Source: Halapricum salinum (GTDB lineage: Archaea; Halobacteriota; Halobacteria; Halobacteriales; Haloarculaceae). Taken from it: a stretch of 64,000 nt of DNA. The stretch's first letter is position 1. The number at the start of each line of letters is the position of its first letter. Below, piece by piece: positions 6,948 through 15,186 of this stretch. The stretch is taken from assembly GCF_004799665.1 (NCBI RefSeq), contig NZ_CP031310.1, forward strand, positions 302,887 through 366,886, written 5' to 3'. Both the position numbers and the translations under genes were made by a program. Below the pieces are notes generated by a model. It was not told where the DNA came from, did not search any database, and was given only the letters and a program-made list of their open reading frames with translations.

Positions 6948-8318
6948 ATGACCACGCACGAGTACGACGTCGTCGTCGCCGGGGCCGGGACCGCGGGCTG
7001 TTACGCCGCGGCGACGATCGCCAACGAGGGACTGGACGTCGTCATCGTCGAGCGCAAAGACGAGGAGGAAGCCGGACACATCGCCTGCGGCGACGCGCTG
7101 AAGGGGGCCAGCGAATTCCCCGAAGCGATCCCCAAATCCCAGATCGAGCCGGCGTTTACGAACACGGATGTCGATCACGGCCGCTTCGAGATCCCCTCCG
7201 AAGACGCCGTGCTGGACATCCCCGTCCCGGGTGAACTCGCCGTCATCGACCGCTGGGAGTACGGCCGCCGGATTATCGACGGGGCCGACCGCGCGGGCGC
7301 CGACTTTCACTACGACACCGTGATCCAGAACGTCCGCCAGGACGCGTCGGGTCGCGTGACGGGCCTGGACGCCAAGCGCAAGGGCAGCGACGTCACCTAC
7401 GAAGCCGAGGTCGTGATCGACGGTGCAGGCGCGCTCTCGCTACTCCAAGACAAGGCCGACTTCTCGGCGGCGACCTTCGACACGAACGTCAACTACTCGC
7501 AGTTCTGTTCGGCCTACCGGGAGATCGTCCACGTCGACGAACCCGTCGAGTGGGACGACGCGCTGGTGTTCAAGCCGACCGAGCGCTCGGCCGGCTACCT
7601 CTGGTACTTCCCGCGGACGCCCACCGAAATCAACGTCGGGCTCGGGTTCCAGATGAACGAGGAACCGATGGAACTGGTCGAAGCGCTCAAACGGGATCTA
7701 CGCGAGCGACCGGAGTTCGAGAACGCGACCGTCGAGGACAAACTCGGCGCGGCACTGCCGACACGTCGGCCCTACGACTCGGCAGTCGCACCCGGCTACG
7801 TCGCGATCGGTGACGCCGCTGGTCACGTCAATCCCACCACTGGGGGCGGAATCGCTGGTGCAGCCTACGCCGGGAAATACGCCGGCGAACAAGCGATCAA
7901 AGCCATCGGCGAGGACGACCTCTCCGAGGCGGCGCTGTGGGAGTACAACGAGCGCGTGATGGATCACTTCGGCGCGCGCTACGCCGCACTGGATGTCTAC
8001 AACATCTTCACGACGGCCTACGACCTCGACGACCTGATGGCGCTGCTGGCGACGCTCCCCGTCGAGAACCTCTCGGAAGCGATCTACTCCGGTTCGACCA
8101 ATATCGGGCTGTGGCTCAAACTCAAGACGGCGATCAAGAGCTTCGGCCACTGGGGAACGATCCGGGACCTCTACCAGACCAAGCGGTTGGCAGACGACGT
8201 TCTCGACCACTACGAGGCCTATCCATCGAGTCCCGGAGCGTTCGACGACTGGCAAACACAGCGCGACACGCTGCTGGATCGCGTCTACGAGGCGACCGGC
8301 GCGGAACCGAAGTACTGA
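6948..8318 (+). CDS. Geranylgeranyl reductase family FAD-dependent oxidoreductase
   Basis: 456 residues from the ATG at 6948, chosen because MTTHEYDVVVAGAGTAGCYA puts the Rossmann motif (GAGTAG) at the start as in the family; an in-frame upstream start adds nine unlikely residues. The FAD-binding core includes VIVERKDEEEAGHIACGD, GYVAIGDAAGHVNPTTGGG and YAGKYAGEQAI. Members saturate the double bonds of geranylgeranyl groups in archaeal membrane lipids or respiratory quinones. Which substrate this one uses cannot be told. The neighbouring ferredoxin could supply electrons, but that is inferred only from proximity. Confidence 0.88.
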   Translation: MTTHEYDVVVAGAGTAGCYAAATIANEGLDVVIVERKDEEEAGHIACGDALKGASEFPEAIPKSQIEPAFTNTDVDHGRFEIPSEDAVLDIPVPGELAVIDRWEYGRRIIDGADRAGADFHYDTVIQNVRQDASGRVTGLDAKRKGSDVTYEAEVVIDGAGALSLLQDKADFSAATFDTNVNYSQFCSAYREIVHVDEPVEWDDALVFKPTERSAGYLWYFPRTPTEINVGLGFQMNEEPMELVEALKRDLRERPEFENATVEDKLGAALPTRRPYDSAVAPGYVAIGDAAGHVNPTTGGGIAGAAYAGKYAGEQAIKAIGEDDLSEAALWEYNERVMDHFGARYAALDVYNIFTTAYDLDDLMALLATLPVENLSEAIYSGSTNIGLWLKLKTAIKSFGHWGTIRDLYQTKRLADDVLDHYEAYPSSPGAFDDWQTQRDTLLDRVYEATGAEPKY

Positions 8319-8354
8319 GCGGTCTTCGATATTGTTCCGGTCGAAGGTGGTCGT

Positions 8355-8371
8355 CAACTTTTAAGTAGTTG
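8355..8371 (+). promoter_or_regulatory. TATA box inside a dyad, upstream of the pilin gene
   Basis: CAACTTTTAAGTAGTTG: a TTTTAAG TATA-like core flanked by inverted CAACT/AGTTG arms. It lies 120 bases before the pilin ATG, so a leadered transcript is implied. The dyad could allow a regulator to compete with TBP. Confidence 0.4.
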
Positions 8372-8492
8372 ATACGCAACGTTCTAGACGAGCACGCACC
8401 AGGTGGGGCCTCGCGATCGCCGCCGTCGGGCTGTGGGGAGTCCGGCGGCGGACGATCGACGAGCATCCGGGTTCGTGCACAGGGGGAAACCA

Positions 8493-8957
8493 ATGCACAC
8501 GCTACAAGACGACGACCAGGCAGTCTCACCGGTCATCGGTGTCATCCTGATGGTCGCGATCACAGTATTGCTCGCAGCAACAGCCGCGGTGTTCTTCTTC
8601 AATTTGGGAGAAACCCAGGACGAGATGGCTCCGACCGTAGCCTTCGATGTCGACTACGAACCGGGGAGTTCGGACGTCCTGACGATCACGCACAACACCG
8701 GAGACGACCTGACCGTCGGCGATCTGACAGTCGTCGTCTCCGGTGCCGATCCGAGTGGCGTCAACGAAAGACACGCCGTCGAGTCGATCTCGGCGTACGA
8801 CGCAGAAAGCACGCTGAACGCCGGTGATTCGATCACGATCTCCGAAGGGTCGCTGACCGGGAGCGACCTCGACCTCAGTGATGCGACAGTCAAGATTGTC
8901 TGGAATGGCCAGGGAACCTCCCAGAGCCGAACGCTCCGGGAGTGGCCGAGCGGCTAA
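8493..8957 (+). CDS. Archaeal type IV pilin
   Basis: 154 residues from the ATG at 8493 (MHTLQDDDQAVSPVIGVILM). The class III leader ends at DDQA with cleavage expected before VSPVIG, followed by the hydrophobic assembly helix (VILMVAITVLLAATAAVFFF). This is the canonical haloarchaeal pilin_N signature. The soluble part is acidic and beta-rich (PTVAFDVDYEPGSSDVLTI, DLTVGDLTVVVSGAD). The prepilin peptidase would process it and a PilB/PilC motor would polymerise it. It stands alone, 22 kb from the motor genes in this window, and is convergent with the amidohydrolase gene. An ORF extension upstream lacks a pilin leader and was rejected. Confidence 0.9.
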   Translation: MHTLQDDDQAVSPVIGVILMVAITVLLAATAAVFFFNLGETQDEMAPTVAFDVDYEPGSSDVLTITHNTGDDLTVGDLTVVVSGADPSGVNERHAVESISAYDAESTLNAGDSITISEGSLTGSDLDLSDATVKIVWNGQGTSQSRTLREWPSG

Positions 8958-9004
8958 CGTTTCCGGGCAGTCACTGTACACCCAGTATCGCTCTCTGGCG
9001 GTCG

Positions 9005-10282
9005 CTATTCGACCGGCGGGAGCCGTAGGATCGCCCGCGAGAGTACGTCGACACCGATCGACAGCGACGGTTCGTCGACGTCGAACGTGGCAGTGTGGTG
9101 ACCGCCAGGGTGGTCGGTCCCGATTCCGACGTAGGTAGCCAAGCCGCCGCGTTCCTGGACACGCTGCATGAGGAAGGTCGCGTCCTCGCTGCCGCCCAGC
9201 GGCGCACGTTCGAGCAGTGACGTTACCGATTCGACATCGTCGGCGGCCTCGGCGACGATATCGACGAGCGCCTCGTCACTCTCGGCGCTCGGGGCCTCCG
9301 CATGGGTAGCGATCGAGACCTCGCAGTCGTGCATCGCGGCGGCGTGTTCGAGCACGCGATCAGCCTTCTCGGACATGTACTCCATGAGAGCGTCGGTCTC
9401 GCCGCGGACTTCCCCCTCGATGTAGGCGTCTTCGGGGACGATGTTGGTCGCCGACCCGCCACCGACGTCACCGGCGTTGATCCGGGTCGCCCCGTCTTCG
9501 TGGCGCGGGATTGCATAGAGGTTCTGGACGGCGGTCGCCATGGCCTGGACGGCGTTGCGGCCGGCCTGCGGGTTCGCGCCGGCGTGGGCCGACTCGCCCC
9601 TGAAGTCCGCACGGAAGTGCCGGACGGCCAGGAAGTCACCGATCCCGGCGACCACCTCGCCGGTGGGATGATCGAGTCCGATATGCAGGGCAAAGAGGTA
9701 GTCGACGTCGTCGAGGTGACCGCTCTTGGCGATCGCTCTCCCGCCGCCGACGACCTCCTCCGCGGGCTGGAAGACGACTTTGAACGTGCCCCGAAAGTCA
9801 CTGTTGGCGATCGCTTCGAGGACACCCAGGCCGATCGTCGCGTGGGCGTCGTGGCCGCAGGCGTGCATCGCGGGCGTCTCAGCGCGGAACCCCTCGGCCG
9901 CGGGCAAGTGCTCGTCGTCGGTCGACTCCTCGCGAGGGAGGGCGTCGATGTCGACTCTGAGTGCGACGGTCGGTCCTTCGCCCCGTTCGAGGACGGCCAT
10001 CGCGCCCGTCTGGCCATCCCGAAGTCGGTCGAGCAACGCGAGGTCGACGTCTCGCTGGCGCGCCCGTTCGAGCCACGCCTCCAGGTCGGCGTCGTCGGGC
10101 ACGGCGGTTCGGCTCTCGGTGACCAGCAGGTCGGGACCGACGACGAGTCGGTCGACCCCGATTCGACGACACTCCTCGACGATGCGCACAGTCGTATAGA
10201 ACTCCCGCCAGGCAGGTTCAGGGTGGCGGTGGAACTCACGTCGGAGCCCGACGAGTCGGTCGTGGTCGATCGTCTCGGACAT
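9005..10282 (-). CDS. M20 family metallopeptidase / amidohydrolase
   Basis: 425 residues. Metal-binding motifs of the M20D (AbgA/IAA-amino acid hydrolase) type: RREFHRHPEPAWRE near the N-terminus, MHACGHDAHATIGLG near 140, FQPAEEVVGGG near 172 and the C-terminal HPGGHHTATFDVDE. The dimerisation domain lies between (VRHFRADFRGESAHAGANPQ...). It probably cleaves an amide bond of an N-acyl or aminobenzoyl-glutamate-like compound in the cytoplasm; the substrate is unknown. An insertion between residues 50 and 95 (LEAWLERARQRDVDLALLDR) is as in AbgA-like members. It is a single gene, convergent with the pilin and divergent from the HTH gene. Confidence 0.88.
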   Translation of the reverse strand: MSETIDHDRLVGLRREFHRHPEPAWREFYTTVRIVEECRRIGVDRLVVGPDLLVTESRTAVPDDADLEAWLERARQRDVDLALLDRLRDGQTGAMAVLERGEGPTVALRVDIDALPREESTDDEHLPAAEGFRAETPAMHACGHDAHATIGLGVLEAIANSDFRGTFKVVFQPAEEVVGGGRAIAKSGHLDDVDYLFALHIGLDHPTGEVVAGIGDFLAVRHFRADFRGESAHAGANPQAGRNAVQAMATAVQNLYAIPRHEDGATRINAGDVGGGSATNIVPEDAYIEGEVRGETDALMEYMSEKADRVLEHAAAMHDCEVSIATHAEAPSAESDEALVDIVAEAADDVESVTSLLERAPLGGSEDATFLMQRVQERGGLATYVGIGTDHPGGHHTATFDVDEPSLSIGVDVLSRAILRLPPVE

Positions 10283-10399
10283 GCGTGGACAGAGACGGGG
10301 CTGGTGTTTATATGATCCGGCGATCCGGGTTCGAGGGAGGGCGATTGGGAGTCCAATGTCGGTGGCGTTAAACCGCTGAGAAGAGTACGGATCTGTGAA

Positions 10400-10777
10400 A
10401 TGGTCCGTGACCCGTTCGCGGACGAGGACGCTCCTGAGTTGCAGGACGTACTCGATGCACTCGACGACCCGGAATGTCGGTCGATCGTCTCGGTGCTGGA
10501 CGAACCGATGACCGCCAGCGAGATCTCCGAGGCGAGCGACGTTCCGCTGTCGACGACCTACCGAAAGCTCGAACTACTGACCGAGGCGTCCCTGCTCAGC
10601 GAGGGCGTCGACATCAGACCTGACGGCCAGCACGCGAGCACCTACGAGATCGACTTCGAGGAGGTCGTCATCGCGGTGACCGACGACCGGGAGTTCGACG
10701 TCTCGATCGCTCGCCGTGCCCGGACGGCCGACGAACGCCTGGAGAACCTCTGGTCGGAGGTGCGCAAAGAAACATGA
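10400..10777 (+). CDS. Winged-helix HTH transcriptional regulator
   Basis: 125 residues. An ArsR/TrmB-like winged helix: LDALDDPECRSIVSVLDEPM, recognition region TASEISEASDVPLSTTYRKL, then a wing ending STYEIDFEEVVIAV. No ligand domain beyond the wing; the acidic tail RLENLWSEVRKET probably forms a dimerisation helix. It overlaps the membrane-protein gene downstream by four bases (ATGA), a pairing recurrent in haloarchaea, so it may regulate its own operon. Confidence 0.85.
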   Translation: MVRDPFADEDAPELQDVLDALDDPECRSIVSVLDEPMTASEISEASDVPLSTTYRKLELLTEASLLSEGVDIRPDGQHASTYEIDFEEVVIAVTDDREFDVSIARRARTADERLENLWSEVRKET

Positions 10778-11067
10778 GCCCGCATTTCGACATCGGCCTC
10801 CCGAGCGCCGTCGTCGCGTTCAAGACGATGACGCTGTTGCTCGGTGGCCTCATCACGTACTTCTCGTATCGAGCGTACAAGCGAACCGGCTCCCCGGCAC
10901 TCCGGGCGCTGGCGATCGGCTTCGGCTTCGTGACGATCGGCGCCTTACTGGCGGGCGTGACCGACGTCTTCGTCGATGTCCCCATCAACCTCACCCTGGC
11001 GATCGAGAGTGGACTGACCACGCTCGGATTCGCCGTCATCGTCTACTCGCTGTACGCCCAGGAGTGA
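10774..11067 (+). CDS. Small membrane protein of DUF7521 type
   Basis: 97 residues with three hydrophobic helices: VVAFKTMTLLLGGLITYFSY, LRALAIGFGFVTIGALLAGV and ALTLGFAVIVYSLYAQE-like C-terminus. The order HTH gene then this membrane gene, with a four-base overlap, matches the haloarchaeal DUF7521 pair. Function is unknown. Four 60-bp tandem repeats begin 12 bases after its stop. Confidence 0.75.
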   Translation: MSPHFDIGLPSAVVAFKTMTLLLGGLITYFSYRAYKRTGSPALRALAIGFGFVTIGALLAGVTDVFVDVPINLTLAIESGLTTLGFAVIVYSLYAQE

Positions 11068-11078
11068 GACGGTCCCTC

Positions 11079-11318
11079 GTCTCTCGGCTGGACTACTCGC
11101 ACATAAACGTGCTCGCGAGTCGGCCGTCGACAACTCACGTCTCCCGGCTGGACTGTTCGCGCATAAAAGCGCTCACGAGCCGGCCGTCGACAACTCACGT
11201 CTCCCGGCTGGACTGACTGCGCATCAACGCGCAGTCGTGCCGGCCGTCGACAGGTCAGGTCTCTCGGCTGGACTGTTCGCGCATAAAAGCGCTCACGTGC
11301 CGGCCGTCGACAACTCAC
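11079..11318. repeat. Four exact 60-bp tandem repeats with internal stem-loops
   Basis: Units at 11079-11138, 11139-11198, 11199-11258 and 11259-11318, each with CTCGGCTGGACT or CCCGGCTGGACT near the start and CGGCCGTCGACA near the end. Each contains a hairpin: GCAC-ATAAAC-GTGC in unit 1, GCGC-ATAAAA-GCGC in units 2 and 4, and an extended GACTGCGC-ATCAAC-GCGCAGTC in unit 3. The stem changes are paired, so base pairing is kept. The array fills the gap between two convergent genes. Because 60 is divisible by 3, it also gives an open frame of 20-residue repeats on the minus strand. Possible roles: bidirectional terminator, protein-binding array or structured RNA. Confidence 0.85.
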
Positions 11319-12118
11319 TCCTCGTCGCCCATCCGTTCGGTCGTCTCGACCAGCGGATGGCGGGCGTAGTCGACGATCGTGATGTCGTCGATCGACTCCA
11401 GTTGTTCGTCCTCGGAGGTCTTCGCCATCTCCAGGTCGACCGGCGTGTCGACAGCGATGACGTACGCCTCCATCTCCTCGATTCCGAGCTGGTTCGCGGC
11501 GGTCGTCCGGTGGTGGCCGTCGACCAGCAGGAGTTCCCCAGCGTTGTCGACGACGACCAGTGGCTCGGCGAGCCCGCGTTCGAGTTCGTAGCTGCGACCT
11601 TCGAGTTCGTCGGCGTACACCCGGGTCTGTGTCGGACGGAGGTCCGCGAGTTCGACCTGCCGGCGCTCCTGGGTCGTCTCGACTCCGTGCACGTCTTCGA
11701 TAGTCTCCTGGAGCTCCTCGACTTTGTCGGGCGTCGCGCGCTCGATCTGACTGCGGATCACGTCGGTGTTGGAGATGATCCCCACGAGATCACCGTCGCC
11801 GTCGACGACGGGCAACCGCTGGATGCCCGATCGGAGGATCACCCGCGCAGCGTCGTCAAGATCCATCTCGGGGTGGGCGACCAGCAGGTCGGCACTCATC
11901 ACGTCACGAATCGGGGTGTCGTCCTCGGCCAGCAAGAGATCGCTCGCGCTGACGAACCCCTCGACGTGGCCGTCGTCTGTGACGGGGAGGCCGCTGTGGT
12001 CGTCGCTGTCGGCGATGCGTGCGGCGACTTCACCCACCGTCGTCGTCGGCGCGACCGTCGAGACCTCCCGAGTCATGTACTCCTCGACTGTCGGCGACCC
12101 ATCGGAACTGGCCATCAT
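11315..12118 (-). CDS. CBS-pair protein with C-terminal ParB-like domain
   Basis: 267 residues from MMASSDGSPTVEEYMTREV at 12118. Two CBS domains (about 10-60: TVAPTTTVGEVAARIADSDD...; about 73-125: ADLLVAHPEMDLDDAARVIL...) are followed by a ParB/sulfiredoxin-type domain (about 155-225) with VELADLRPTQTRVYADEL and LLLVDGHHRTTAANQLG, where the GHHR box is the nucleotide-binding motif. CBS pairs sense adenine nucleotides, and the ParB fold is related to CTP- or ATP-using enzymes, so it may be a nucleotide-controlled enzyme or regulator. No partitioning partner is seen. The stop lies in the last tandem repeat. Confidence 0.82.
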   Translation of the reverse strand: MMASSDGSPTVEEYMTREVSTVAPTTTVGEVAARIADSDDHSGLPVTDDGHVEGFVSASDLLLAEDDTPIRDVMSADLLVAHPEMDLDDAARVILRSGIQRLPVVDGDGDLVGIISNTDVIRSQIERATPDKVEELQETIEDVHGVETTQERRQVELADLRPTQTRVYADELEGRSYELERGLAEPLVVVDNAGELLLVDGHHRTTAANQLGIEEMEAYVIAVDTPVDLEMAKTSEDEQLESIDDITIVDYARHPLVETTERMGDEE

Positions 12119-12153
12119 ACCGACTGACGGAGCGCCGACTGAAAAACCCACCG

Positions 12154-13683
12154 TCAGACGCTATCGTCGGTCAGGCTTTCGAGCGACTCGCCTTCTGGCG
12201 GGGAGACGACGACGCTCGTGTCGACGTCCTCGCTCTCGACGAGGTACTGCTCGCCCGTGGTCACGCCGAGCGGTCGGTTCCAGCGCGCTTCGAGCACGTC
12301 GAGGAACCGATCGGTGACGATACCCTCGGCGACCTCCTCGATCGGTGTCTCCTCGTCTTCCATGACGCCGAGTTCGATCTGTGCACCGGCCATGTCGGCG
12401 TGGCCGCCGGCGCTGCCGATCTGGCCGAACGCGTCGCGCAGCGCTTCGCCGAGGTCCAGATCCGCGCCCCTGGTGCGCGCGGAAACGTAGATCGTCCGGT
12501 CGTCGAGGCCGTAGACCAACGTCGTCGTCACGCCCTCGATGTTCAACAGGCGATCAGCCGCCTGGGCCAGGGCGTCGCGGTTGCGGAGCTGTCCGACACC
12601 GCTCAGTACGGCCGGGCCGTGTCGGGTTCGATTGGTGATCGCCCTGGCCAGCGTCTCCAGGGTCTCCGGCGCAATGGACGGGCTCTCGATCCGCTGGAGT
12701 GTTCCCAGATCCGCAGCGTCGAGCAAGGTCGCCGCCGCCTCGAAGTCGGGGGGGCTGACCTCCCGTCGGAACTCGTTGGTGTCGATCCGAATCCCGAACA
12801 GCAACGCCGTCGCGACGGTCTCGTCGATCCCGATGGTCGACTGCTGGAGGTACTCGACCAGCAGCGTACTCGTCGCGCCGACGTCGTGACGGAGATCGGC
12901 GTAGGTGGCGTCGACCGGCCCCCGTGGTGGGTGGTGGTCGATCACGATGTCGATCGGCGTGTCGTCGGGCAGCTGGTCGTTGACCCCCGGTCGGGAATGG
13001 TCGACCAGTGCGAACCCGTCGTACGCCTCGAGCGAGGCGTCGGGGTCGAGTTGTCGGAGATCGATGTCCAGAACGTTGACGAACGCCCGGTTCTCCTGGT
13101 GGCTGATCGTCCCGAAGTAACAGGCTTCGGCCGGGCAGCCGACGTGTTCGGCCAGCCGCGTGAGCGCGACTGCGCTGGCGATGGCGTCTGGGTCGGGATT
13201 GTCGTGCATGACGACCGCTAACTGCCCGTCGACGGCGTCGAGCGCTCGGCGCAGGTGTCGCATCCGGGCGCTCGCCTCCGTCACGCGCTCGGCAATCGAA
13301 GTCCCGAGCGCGGCCGTGGCATCGACGACACGGTCGGCGAGCCGTTCGATCGCGTCTAGCTCGACGCCGTTGGCCTGCGCTGGAACGTATCCCAGCGTGA
13401 ACGCCTCCGGGAACGTGGCGGCTGCCGTCTCCAGGGCCGAGACTGTCACTGCCGGATCGTCGTCGAGTGCGAGGACGCTTCCGATCTCGGTCTCGATACC
13501 CGACAGCGTCGCTGGATCGGACGGCTCACCGTAGACGATCGTCCCCTGGAAGTCGTCGGCCTCCAGGTCGTCGAGAAATCGTCGATCGGTGTTGCAGACG
13601 ACCAGCGGCTGGTGGTCGTTTCGAAGCCGACCGACGAACGTCCGTGCGAGTGAGCTACTGCCCACCACCAGCCGCGCACACAT
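12154..13683 (-). CDS. DHH family phosphoesterase with N-terminal TrkA-N domain
   Basis: 509 residues from MCARLVVGSSSLARTFVGRL at 13683; the nine upstream codons are not family-like. An N-terminal Rossmann TrkA-N/RCK domain (about 1-105) is followed by a DHH/DHHA1 phosphoesterase (about 155-470) with metal motifs HDNPDPDAIASAVAL, FALVDHSRPG and VIDHHPPRGP, and a C-terminal GSAGGHADMAGAQ motif as in DHHA1. Haloarchaeal members are annotated as bifunctional oligoribonuclease/PAP phosphatase-like or cyclic-dinucleotide phosphodiesterase-like proteins; the substrate here is unknown. It is 35 bases from the CBS-ParB gene and probably in the same unit, which points to nucleotide signalling. Confidence 0.85.
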   Translation of the reverse strand: MCARLVVGSSSLARTFVGRLRNDHQPLVVCNTDRRFLDDLEADDFQGTIVYGEPSDPATLSGIETEIGSVLALDDDPAVTVSALETAAATFPEAFTLGYVPAQANGVELDAIERLADRVVDATAALGTSIAERVTEASARMRHLRRALDAVDGQLAVVMHDNPDPDAIASAVALTRLAEHVGCPAEACYFGTISHQENRAFVNVLDIDLRQLDPDASLEAYDGFALVDHSRPGVNDQLPDDTPIDIVIDHHPPRGPVDATYADLRHDVGATSTLLVEYLQQSTIGIDETVATALLFGIRIDTNEFRREVSPPDFEAAATLLDAADLGTLQRIESPSIAPETLETLARAITNRTRHGPAVLSGVGQLRNRDALAQAADRLLNIEGVTTTLVYGLDDRTIYVSARTRGADLDLGEALRDAFGQIGSAGGHADMAGAQIELGVMEDEETPIEEVAEGIVTDRFLDVLEARWNRPLGVTTGEQYLVESEDVDTSVVVSPPEGESLESLTDDSV

Positions 13684-13721
13684 ACTCCGAGAGTGGGACC
13701 CACAGCGCAAAAAGACCGTCG

Positions 13722-14150
13722 CTACTTCAGTCGTTCCTGCAAGAAGGAGGGATGGGCGGCCGTGACTCCCTCGATCGAGAGGATCGACTCCTCGATGATG
13801 TCACCGAGCTCTTCGCCATCTCGGCCCCGGACCTCGGCCATCAGCATGTGATCGCCACTGGAGGTATAGAGGGCCTCGATCTCTTCGACCTCGCGAAGCG
13901 CCCGCGTCGCCTCGACGTAGCGTTCGCTCTCGACGTCGACCCCGACCATCGCGATGGACTGACTGGCGAGTTTCTTCGGGTCGACATCCGCCGAATACCC
14001 GACGATGACGCCCTCGTCTTCGAGTTTATTGATGTACTTCCTGACAGTAGGCTTGGAGACCTCTGCCCGGTCGGCGATCTCTGCGTAGGACGCCTGGGCG
14101 TCTTCTTCCAAGACGGCGAGGATACGATCCGCCGTCGACTCCGCGCTCAT
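13722..14150 (-). CDS. Lrp/AsnC family transcriptional regulator
   Basis: 142 residues from the ATG at 14150 (MSAESTADRILAVLEEDAQA). The N-terminal HTH (ASYAEIADRAEVSKPTVRKY) is followed by a RAM ligand/oligomerisation domain (SIAMVGVDVESERYVEATRAL, then SSGDHMLMAEVRGRDGEELG). Lrp-type regulators sense amino acids and form octamers on DNA. It lies 98 bases downstream of the oxidoreductase beta gene on the same strand. The order regulator-beta-alpha resembles the lrpA1-porB-porA order that I recall for Halobacterium, so control of 2-oxoacid or amino-acid metabolism is plausible. Confidence 0.9.
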   Translation of the reverse strand: MSAESTADRILAVLEEDAQASYAEIADRAEVSKPTVRKYINKLEDEGVIVGYSADVDPKKLASQSIAMVGVDVESERYVEATRALREVEEIEALYTSSGDHMLMAEVRGRDGEELGDIIEESILSIEGVTAAHPSFLQERLK

Positions 14151-14248
14151 AGACGTTTCTTTTCGGTCGACGAAAAAATACCTTGCGAACGTGAAAGCAC
14201 CCTTCGGCGTCGATCGTGACCCCGAAAAAGGCGTCCGAACTGGGACGC

Positions 14249-15184
14249 TTACTTGTGTTTGTCGATGAGTTCGTAGGATCGCTCCCACTCGGCGTCAGCG
14301 TCGAAGTACCGCTCTGCGAGCGGCTCATCGGGCATCTCGCCGATCATCCGTTTCTCCTCGCCGTAGGACGGCCGGTCGTCCTCGACGTAGTACCGGCCGG
14401 TCAGCACTTCGCCCTCGTAGAGCTTGTCCTCGGTCTGGTACATCATCTCCGCGGCCTCGCGACGGTCGGTGACGTCGTGTTCGTACTCGTCGGACTGCTG
14501 GATGTCTGTGTAGGGAACGTACTGCTTTGCGTCCTTGTTCCAGGTCGGGCACTGCGTCAGGAAGTCGATGTGCGCGAAGCCGTCGTGTTCGATGGCTTCG
14601 GCGATGATCTCCTTGGCCTGGTTGGGGTTGACCGCGGCAGTCCGTGCGACGTAGGATGCCCCTGCGGTCAACGCCAGCGAGAGTGGCCGCAGCGGCATCT
14701 TCGCGGAGCCGCTGGGCTGGGTCTTGGACTTGTGCCCCTTCGGCGACGTGGGCGAGGTCTGGCCCTTGGTGAGGCCGAAGATCTCGTTGTTGAACACGAT
14801 GTAGGTCATGTCGTGGTTCTCACGGGCGGTGTGGAGGAAGTGGTTCCCACCGATCCCGTAGCCGTCACCGTCTCCGCCGGCGGCGACGACCTCGACGCCG
14901 GGGTTTGCGAGCTTCGCCGCACGAGCGACGGGCAGCGAGCGCCCGTGGATCGTGTGGAAGCCGTAGGATTCGAAGTAGCTGTTGAGCTTGCCCGAACAGC
15001 CGATCCCCGTGAAGAGGGCGACCTCGTCGGGGTTGCGCCCGACTTCGGTCATCGCGCCCTTCAGGGCTTTCAGGACACCGAAGTCACCACAGCCAGGACA
15101 CCACGTCGGCTGGGGCTCGATGCCGGGTGTGAACTCGTTCTGGTCGATCTCGCGTTCCTCTCCGATTGCTGAGAATGCACTCAT
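14249..15184 (-). CDS. porB: 2-oxoacid:ferredoxin oxidoreductase, beta subunit
   Basis: 311 residues. Thiamine-diphosphate-binding subunit: WCPGCGDFGVLKALKGAM and TGIGCSGKLNSYF hold the cysteines that ligate the [4Fe-4S] cluster, and GGDGDGYGIGGNHFLHTARENHDMTYIVFNNEIFG is the TPP motif region. With the alpha subunit it oxidatively decarboxylates a 2-oxoacid to acyl-CoA and reduces ferredoxin. Haloarchaea have both pyruvate and 2-oxoglutarate forms; I favour pyruvate because of the Lrp neighbour and the fused alpha subunit of about 635 residues, but the symbol is tentative. The gene follows the alpha stop by two bases, so the two are co-transcribed. Confidence 0.85.
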   Translation of the reverse strand: MSAFSAIGEEREIDQNEFTPGIEPQPTWCPGCGDFGVLKALKGAMTEVGRNPDEVALFTGIGCSGKLNSYFESYGFHTIHGRSLPVARAAKLANPGVEVVAAGGDGDGYGIGGNHFLHTARENHDMTYIVFNNEIFGLTKGQTSPTSPKGHKSKTQPSGSAKMPLRPLSLALTAGASYVARTAAVNPNQAKEIIAEAIEHDGFAHIDFLTQCPTWNKDAKQYVPYTDIQQSDEYEHDVTDRREAAEMMYQTEDKLYEGEVLTGRYYVEDDRPSYGEEKRMIGEMPDEPLAERYFDADAEWERSYELIDKHK

Positions 15185-15186
15185 GG

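Noticed and set aside
11043-11318. Minus frame encoding 20-residue repeats
   Set aside because: The period of 60 makes any repeat frame open; no start signal beyond the GTGA overlap and very basic composition unlike haloarchaeal proteins. Kept as a note in the repeat entry.
11079-11318. CRISPR array
   Set aside because: Whole 60-base units are repeated with no unique spacers, and no cas genes are near.
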